Shown: positions 30,625-35,369 of the stretch, piece by piece | How positions within the stretch are numbered: the first letter of the stretch is position 1 | Layout: every line of letters begins with the position of its first letter | DNA from: Lachnospiraceae bacterium | GTDB lineage: Bacteria > Bacillota > Clostridia > Lachnospirales > Lachnospiraceae | Direction: 5' to 3' | Assembly: GCA_900770345.1 (NCBI GenBank) | Contig: CAAGKF010000290.1 | Coordinates: forward strand, 1 to 35,369 | Length of the DNA stretch: 35,369 bases | Notes under the pieces: generated by a model | Database searches by the model: none | What the model was told of the DNA's origin: nothing | Seen by the model: only the letters and a program-made list of their open reading frames with translations | Translations under genes and position numbers: made by a program

Positions 30625-32892
30625 ATGGTAACACTTCACGAAGGAAAGCATTATATCATAAATAATGAGCGGATCGCAGGAGCAGAGGAAAACACAGGCG
30701 TGTCTCCTGAGGAGGCCGTAAAGCAGACTCTGACCTATCAGGTTCTGGAAAAGCACAATCATTCCGGCAATATGGAGCATCTGCAGATTCAGTTTGACTC
30801 CATGGGTGTTTATGACAATACCTACGTAGGCATTCTTCAGACAGCCTATGCCAGCGGCTTAAAGGAATTTCCGATGCCCTGCGTGTTTACCAACTGCCAC
30901 AACTGTCTCTGCGCCGTAGGCGGAACCATCAACACGGATGTACATAAATACGCGGAATCTGCCTGCAAAAAATCCGGCGGTATCTTCGTACCTCCTCATG
31001 AGGCAGTGATCCATCAGTATATGAGAGAGATGATCGTCAATTCCGGTGATATGTCTATCGTTTCCGATTCCCACACACGCTACGGCACCCAGGGATCCGT
31101 ATCCATCGGCGAGGGCGGGCCGGAGCTTGCCAAGGCCATGCTGGGGAAGTATTATGAGATCGATTATCCGGAGGTGATCGGCGTATTTATGACCGGCGCG
31201 CCCAAACCCTGGGTAGGTCCCATGGATGTGGCCTTAAGCATTATCGGTAAGGTATTTAAAAATAATTTTGTAAAGAACAAGGTTCTGGAGTTTGTGGGAC
31301 CCGGCGTTGCCAGCCTGTCCATGGATTTCAGAAACGGCATTGACACTATGACCACCGAGTCCGCATGTCTTTCCTCCGTATGGCAGACAGATGAACGGAC
31401 AAAGGAATATTTTGAGATTCACAACCGCCCGGAGGGCTTTAAGAAAATGGAGCCGGGAAATACCGCCCTCTATGACGGCATCGTAGAGATCAATCTGGAT
31501 ACCATCGTTCCCATGATCGCTCTGCCCTTCCATCCCAGCAATGCCTATCCTCTGGCAGATGTGATCGCGGATCCGGAGAAATATCTGGGTATGGTGGAAG
31601 AGGAGGCAAAGAGAGTATTTGAAAACAACAAGGATATTCATCTTGACCTTCGCTCCAAGATCATTGACGGACGGATCAAGGTAGACCAGGCCGCCATTGC
31701 AGGCTGTGCCGCAGGCTCCTTTGAAAATATTTATGCGGTTGATCAGATCGCAAAGGCGAGAAATACAGGACTGGGAACCTTCCCCTTAAATATTTATCCT
31801 GCTTCTCAGCCGATCATGCATGAGCTGAACAGGATCGGCGTTCTCAACGACCTGATGACCTACGGTGCGCGCGTAAAGACCGCTTTCTGCGGGCCCTGCT
31901 TCGGCGCTTCCGACGCTCCCGGAAACAATGATTTCTGTATCCGCCACAGCACCAGAAACTTCCCCAACCGTGAGGGCTCCAATCCGGCTACAGGACAGAT
32001 CGCTTCTGTTGCGCTGATGGATTCCAAGTCAATTGCCGCCACCGCTTTTAACGGAGGTTATCTGACTTCCGCGGAAGAGTTCCCGGTAGAGTTTGAGACT
32101 CCGAAATATCATTTTAACGCGGATATCTACAAAAATATTGTTTATAACGGCTACAAAAAGGCAAAGCCGGAGACGGAGATCGTCTACGGACCGTCTATCA
32201 AGGACTGGCCGGAGATGACGGCTCTTACCGAAAATCTGCTGCTGAAGGTTGCGAGTGTGATCCGCGATGAGGTGACTACCACCGATGAACTGATCCCGTC
32301 CGGAGAGACCGCTTCTTACCGCTCCAATCCCTATAAGATCTCTGAGTTCACTTTGATCCGCAAGGATCCCAATTATGTGGGAAATGCAAAAGATACCCAG
32401 AGCTATGAGACAGCCAGGAGAAACGGAGATGAGGCCAAAGCCGGGGAATTCTATCAGGTGCTGAAGGCTGCCGGTGTGGATACGCCTGTTTCAGAGCTGA
32501 TGAAAACTACGGGAATCGGTTCCGTTCTTTACGCAAAACGTCCCGGTGACGGCTCCGCCCGTGAGTATGCGGCCAGCTGCCAGAAGGTTCTGGGGGGACT
32601 TGCCAACATCTGTATTGAGTACGCAACCAAGCGCTACCGCAGCAACTGCGTTAACTGGGGTATTCTGCCGTTTACCAATCCGGAAAAGGAGATCAATCTG
32701 ACTGCCGGTGAGTACATTTATCTGCCGGGCATCCGCAAAGCGGTGGAAAATGGCGATAAGCTGGTTCAGGCAGCGGTGATCGGACTGGACGGGTCCGTAA
32801 GAACTATGGAGCTGGAGCTTAAAAATGTAACAGAGGCGGAGAAGAAGGTTCTGCTGGCAGGAAGCCTGATCAATTTTTACAAGGGAGAATAA
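30625..32892 (+). CDS. Aconitase-family hydratase (YbhJ-like)
   Basis: The 755-residue protein has aconitase-fold landmarks: DSHTRYGTQGS (about residues 148-158), a first cluster cysteine Cys361 in AIAGCAAGS, the Cys422-x-x-Cys425 pair in FCGPCFGA, and STRNFPNREGSNPATGQIAS (about 442-461), the substrate-arginine loop. A 4Fe-4S centre is therefore likely. A further cysteine-rich stretch, FTNCHNCLC, lies near residue 91. Length matches E. coli YbhJ, a predicted hydratase of unknown substrate, rather than housekeeping aconitase (about 640 or 890 residues). In the operon it sits between a lactonase and a PrpD-like gene. Expected chemistry: reversible hydration of a substituted aconitate-like acid. 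Confidence 0.88.
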   Translation: MVTLHEGKHYIINNERIAGAEENTGVSPEEAVKQTLTYQVLEKHNHSGNMEHLQIQFDSMGVYDNTYVGILQTAYASGLKEFPMPCVFTNCHNCLCAVGGTINTDVHKYAESACKKSGGIFVPPHEAVIHQYMREMIVNSGDMSIVSDSHTRYGTQGSVSIGEGGPELAKAMLGKYYEIDYPEVIGVFMTGAPKPWVGPMDVALSIIGKVFKNNFVKNKVLEFVGPGVASLSMDFRNGIDTMTTESACLSSVWQTDERTKEYFEIHNRPEGFKKMEPGNTALYDGIVEINLDTIVPMIALPFHPSNAYPLADVIADPEKYLGMVEEEAKRVFENNKDIHLDLRSKIIDGRIKVDQAAIAGCAAGSFENIYAVDQIAKARNTGLGTFPLNIYPASQPIMHELNRIGVLNDLMTYGARVKTAFCGPCFGASDAPGNNDFCIRHSTRNFPNREGSNPATGQIASVALMDSKSIAATAFNGGYLTSAEEFPVEFETPKYHFNADIYKNIVYNGYKKAKPETEIVYGPSIKDWPEMTALTENLLLKVASVIRDEVTTTDELIPSGETASYRSNPYKISEFTLIRKDPNYVGNAKDTQSYETARRNGDEAKAGEFYQVLKAAGVDTPVSELMKTTGIGSVLYAKRPGDGSAREYAASCQKVLGGLANICIEYATKRYRSNCVNWGILPFTNPEKEINLTAGEYIYLPGIRKAVENGDKLVQAAVIGLDGSVRTMELELKNVTEAEKKVLLAGSLINFYKGE

Positions 32893-32895
32893 GAA

Positions 32896-34290
32896 ATGAG
32901 ATCAGCTGAAGAAAAAACAGAGCTTCGAAAGCTGGCGGAGTTTATTTATGATCTTACCTGGGAAGCATTGCCGGCAGCAGTACAGGAAGCGGCGGCCTGC
33001 CGTGTTCTGGATCTTGTCAGCGTGGCCATGGGAGCTGCCGGAGATGATCTGGTGCGCCGTGCGGCAGCTTCTCTTGAAAAGCTGGCAGGGGAAGGCAGCA
33101 TAAGTGTGTGGGGATGGGATAAAACCTATCCCCTGTCAACGGCGGCCATGTTAAATGCCATGCTGGCTCATACGCTGGAGCTGGATGATGTGCATCCCGC
33201 ATCCAAGACCCATGGAAGCGCCAGCCTGATTCCTGCCGCCTGGAGCTGTGCTCAGTTTCTTGGAAGTTCGGGAAAGGAATTTCTTACGGCTGTGGTCTGC
33301 GGCTATGAGACGGTCAGCCGGATCGGCATGGCTCTGGGAGTATCCGCTCATCGAAACAGAGGATGGCATGCCACATCCACCTGCGGTGTCTTCGGCTGTG
33401 CCGCTGCCTGTGCAAAGCTTTTAAAACTGAATACAGATCAGATCCTGTGGGCTCTTGGAATGGCGGGAACCCAGAGCTGCGGCCTGTGGGCCTTTCTGGG
33501 GGATGGCTGCAGCTGCAAGATCCTTCACACGGGCCGGGCGGCTGTCAACGGTCTGGAGGCGGCTTTTCTGGCCGCCTCCGGCATGACCGGGCCGGAGCAT
33601 ATTCTGGAGGCGGAGGACGGAGGTCTTCTTAAGGCGATGTCAGACGGCGGAGATATCAGCAGGGTATCTGCCGGTCTGGGGGAAACATATGAGATCCTGA
33701 ATATGGATATGAAACCCTATCCCTGCTGCCGAAGCGCGCATCCAGCTGTGGACTGTGCCTTAAGGCTGCGGGAGCAGATAAGAACAGCCGCGGGAAAAGA
33801 CGAAGTCAGGTTTGAGGATGAAATCGAACATATCCGCATCGCGACTTATCTGGTAGGCTACAAACAGTGTGCGGTCAGCGAAGGCTGTCTTCATCCGCGG
33901 CGTGTGCTGGACGCGAAATTTTCCACGCCCTATTCGGTGGCAGCGGCCTTTCTTTTCGGGAAGGTGACCATGGAAGAATTTGAACCGGAGGTCATTCTGG
34001 ATCCAAGGGTACAGGCACTGCTTGAAAAGGTGGAGGTAGTGCCGGAGGAACGGTTTACTTGCCGGTATCCTGCCCACTGGGGCTGTGGGATGGAGGTTCG
34101 TTTGAAGGACGGACGTGCAGTCAGGACAGAGACAGAGGATCCTTCCGGCAGTGTCAGCCGTCCTCTTACAAAAGAGGAGGCTATGGCAAAGGCAAGAGCT
34201 TTTATCGGAAAATGTTATCCCGGCAGAGAAGATGAGATCATGGGAGAGATACTGGAGCTGGCAGAGCTTGAGAGGATGCCGGTATGGTAG
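32896..34290 (+). CDS. MmgE/PrpD-family dehydratase or decarboxylase
   Basis: The 464-residue protein carries family features throughout: LAEFIYDLTWEALPAAVQEA near the start, AMLNAMLAHTLELDDVH (about residues 89-105), HGSASLIPAAW, RGWHATSTCGVFGCAAACAK and MKPYPCCRSAHPAVDCALRL. The family includes 2-methylcitrate dehydratase (PrpD), cis-aconitate decarboxylase and iminodisuccinate epimerase. It starts 3 bases after the hydratase stop, so the two are tightly coupled. PrpF plus an aconitase-type enzyme plus PrpD-type protein is the toolkit of methylcitrate-like chemistry, though no prpB or prpC gene is present. The last few residues may be altered, since a truncated transporter gene begins within its final codons. 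Confidence 0.9.
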   Translation: MRSAEEKTELRKLAEFIYDLTWEALPAAVQEAAACRVLDLVSVAMGAAGDDLVRRAAASLEKLAGEGSISVWGWDKTYPLSTAAMLNAMLAHTLELDDVHPASKTHGSASLIPAAWSCAQFLGSSGKEFLTAVVCGYETVSRIGMALGVSAHRNRGWHATSTCGVFGCAAACAKLLKLNTDQILWALGMAGTQSCGLWAFLGDGCSCKILHTGRAAVNGLEAAFLAASGMTGPEHILEAEDGGLLKAMSDGGDISRVSAGLGETYEILNMDMKPYPCCRSAHPAVDCALRLREQIRTAAGKDEVRFEDEIEHIRIATYLVGYKQCAVSEGCLHPRRVLDAKFSTPYSVAAAFLFGKVTMEEFEPEVILDPRVQALLEKVEVVPEERFTCRYPAHWGCGMEVRLKDGRAVRTETEDPSGSVSRPLTKEEAMAKARAFIGKCYPGREDEIMGEILELAELERMPVW

Positions 34291-34661
34291 AAGCCATGGC
34301 TAATGCGATCGTAAGCATTCTTCCGGCTTCCATCGCGCCTCATATGCACTGGTTTATGGCGCTGTTCTCCGTACCGATGCTGATGATCCTGGGTACCGAT
34401 GCATTTTATTATGCGCTGCTTCCGATCATTATGGGAGTAGTAGAACCCTTCGGCGTGTCAGCGGAGACTGTTGCAGCGACCTTCCTTCTGACAGCAACTC
34501 TGGGAACTCCTGTCAGCCCTTCTGTAGCTGCTGTTTATGTGGGACTTGGTCTGGCTGATATCTCCATCGGCGAACACATCAGATATTCCCTGCGTTTTGT
34601 ATGGCCCGGCAGCATTGTTGTGCTGGTGCTGGCTACGCTGGTTGGAGTGATTCAGTTCTAA
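34278..34661 (+). pseudogene. Truncated CitMHS citrate transporter, C-terminal fragment
   Basis: About 125-128 residues remain, reading GMVEAMANAIVSILPASIAP, then MLMILGTDAFYYALLPIIMG, then LGTPVSPSVAAVYVGLGLAD. This is the conserved C-terminal block of CitMHS metal-citrate symporters (about 430 residues when complete). Homology already runs at the Gly-Met before the ATG at 34284, and a stop lies in frame at 34269. The front two thirds are therefore missing, and the remainder is joined to the last codons of the PrpD-type gene, overlapping it by a few bases. It is unlikely to transport anything alone, but it hints that citrate-like acids were once the substrate of this locus. Confidence 0.75.
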
Positions 34662-34667
34662 ATCAGA

Positions 34668-34712
34668 AAAATTCAGCCTGGGAACTCAGAATGAATTCCC
34701 AGGCTGAATTTT
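34668..34712. terminator. Bidirectional terminator, perfect 17-bp stem
   Basis: AAAATTCAGCCTGGGAA (34668-34684) pairs perfectly with TTCCCAGGCTGAATTTT (34696-34712), with an 11-base loop and A/T runs on both sides. It ends the Ybh-like operon and the convergent MATE gene. Confidence 0.92.
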
Positions 34713-35369
34713 CAGACAAGCAGATCCTTTCTTCGGAACAGATAATAGATCAGACCGGTTATATCGGCCAGAAACCATCCGATAGGAACGGACCACCAGA
34801 TGCGTGTGACACCGATGGAGGGGATTGCGGAAAGCAGATAGGCCAGTGCCACGCGGGTGCCCAGGGAGATGACGGTGAGAACCACGCTCATTCCGGGACG
34901 GCCAAGGGCACGGTACAGTCCGTACAGCAAAAACAGACAGCCGATTCCGCAGTAAAAAGCGCCTTCGATGCGCAGATAGCGGATTCCTTCCAGTATGATC
35001 TCCGTTTCCTGGGCTTCTACGAAAAGTTCCATCAGAGGCCGGGCGAAGATCCATACCAGTCCGGAGACTATTATACAGAAAACCATAGATGTGAGGACCG
35101 CAGCCTTCAGCCCGGAACGGATGCGGTCTTCTTTTTTTGCGCCGTAATTCTGGGCAATAAAGGTGGAGAACGCGTTGCCGAAATCCTGTACAGGCATGTA
35201 GGCAAAGGCATCGATCTTTACTGCCGCCGCGAAGGCTGCCATAACGGTGGAGCCGAAGCTGTTGACCAGCCCCTGTACCATCAGAATTCCCAGGTTCATG
35301 ACAGACTGCTGAACGCAGGTCAGGATGGAAAAACCGGCAATTTCCCTGACACAGCGCCGGCGGATACGG
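34712..35369 (-). CDS. MATE-family efflux transporter, C-terminal part
   Basis: The minus-strand frame is open to the end of the window, so the N-terminal half lies outside. About 218 residues are visible, with FSILTCVQQSVMNLGILMVQ, then AFAAAVKIDAFAYMPVQDFG (the MATE motif after the inter-domain linker) and FSTFIAQNYGAKKEDRIRSG, which is diagnostic of MATE Na+/H+-coupled drug exporters of the DinF/NorM type. Five or six helices and a basic tail complete the C-lobe. An internal Met at 35299 is not the true start. Its stop codon touches the terminator hairpin. Confidence 0.9.
   Translation of the reverse strand, partial: RIRRRCVREIAGFSILTCVQQSVMNLGILMVQGLVNSFGSTVMAAFAAAVKIDAFAYMPVQDFGNAFSTFIAQNYGAKKEDRIRSGLKAAVLTSMVFCIIVSGLVWIFARPLMELFVEAQETEIILEGIRYLRIEGAFYCGIGCLFLLYGLYRALGRPGMSVVLTVISLGTRVALAYLLSAIPSIGVTRIWWSVPIGWFLADITGLIYYLFRRKDLLV

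Noticed and set aside
30625..32892. Housekeeping aconitase (acnA/acnB)
   Set aside because: Aconitase landmarks are present, but the length and context (PrpF, permease, lactonase and PrpD neighbours) fit the YbhJ-type hydratase group better.

Overview
The window looks like chromosomal DNA from a Gram-positive anaerobe of the Clostridia, most likely a Lachnospiraceae-type gut organism. The support is strong AGGAGG-type ribosome binding sites, a Bacillota-style FMN riboswitch ahead of a RibU transporter, moderate GC in the genes with AT-rich promoters, an oxygen-sensitive Fe-S flavoenzyme, and many LysR-regulated organic-acid uptake modules. This is inference from gene content; no rRNA or other marker gene is present, and I found no tRNA, CRISPR array, IS element or phage gene.

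Layout. (1) 1-5352: the end of a cell-surface polysaccharide locus on the plus strand: flippase (partial), family-2 glycosyltransferase, DUF2304 protein, DUF2142 membrane protein, RfbC epimerase, and a polysaccharide ABC permease with no ATPase gene beside it, closed by a terminator. (2) 5390-12139: a TAXI-type TRAP transporter operon with an AstE/aspartoacylase-like deacylase and a remarkable in-frame GNAT acetyltransferase-MalY/PatB lyase fusion. A textbook LysR-type operator precedes it and a convergent lysR gene follows it. (3) 12263-16638: a YgjP-type metalloprotease, an NhaC-family antiporter, an isocitrate/isopropylmalate-type dehydrogenase, then an FMN riboswitch and ribU. (4) 16670-20708: lysR divergent from a two-subunit UxaA-family (altronate dehydratase/sulfolactate lyase-like) enzyme and a dicarboxylate symporter, ending in a remnant of an aminotransferase gene. 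(5) 20707-24823: a metallo-beta-lactamase-fold hydrolase and an Fe-S old-yellow-enzyme-type reductase divergent from its own lysR. (6) 24837-26030: a LysR-type protein with two N-terminal HTH domains in tandem. (7) 26068-34661: lysR divergent from an operon of PrpF isomerase, MatC/DASS-like permease, beta-propeller lactonase, aconitase-family hydratase and MmgE/PrpD protein, ending in a truncated CitMHS citrate transporter. This recalls the Escherichia coli ybhD-ybhH-ybhI-ybhJ (plus pgl/ybhE) neighbourhood. (8) 34668-35369: a terminator and the C-terminal part of a MATE transporter.

How the parts fit. From 5.4 kb on, most of the window is a run of self-contained carboxylate modules, each made of a transporter, one to four lyases, hydratases or isomerases, and a LysR-type regulator. 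Five LysR-type genes lie within about 16 kb. The two modules most likely to hold undescribed chemistry are the TRAP/deacylase/acetyltransferase-lyase operon, for which I propose salvage of N-acylated amino acids or cysteine S-conjugates, and the Ybh-like operon, for which I propose use of a tricarboxylate or branched unsaturated acid. Two and perhaps three 5'-truncated gene remnants sit just behind intact genes, which suggests that modules have been exchanged or deleted here.
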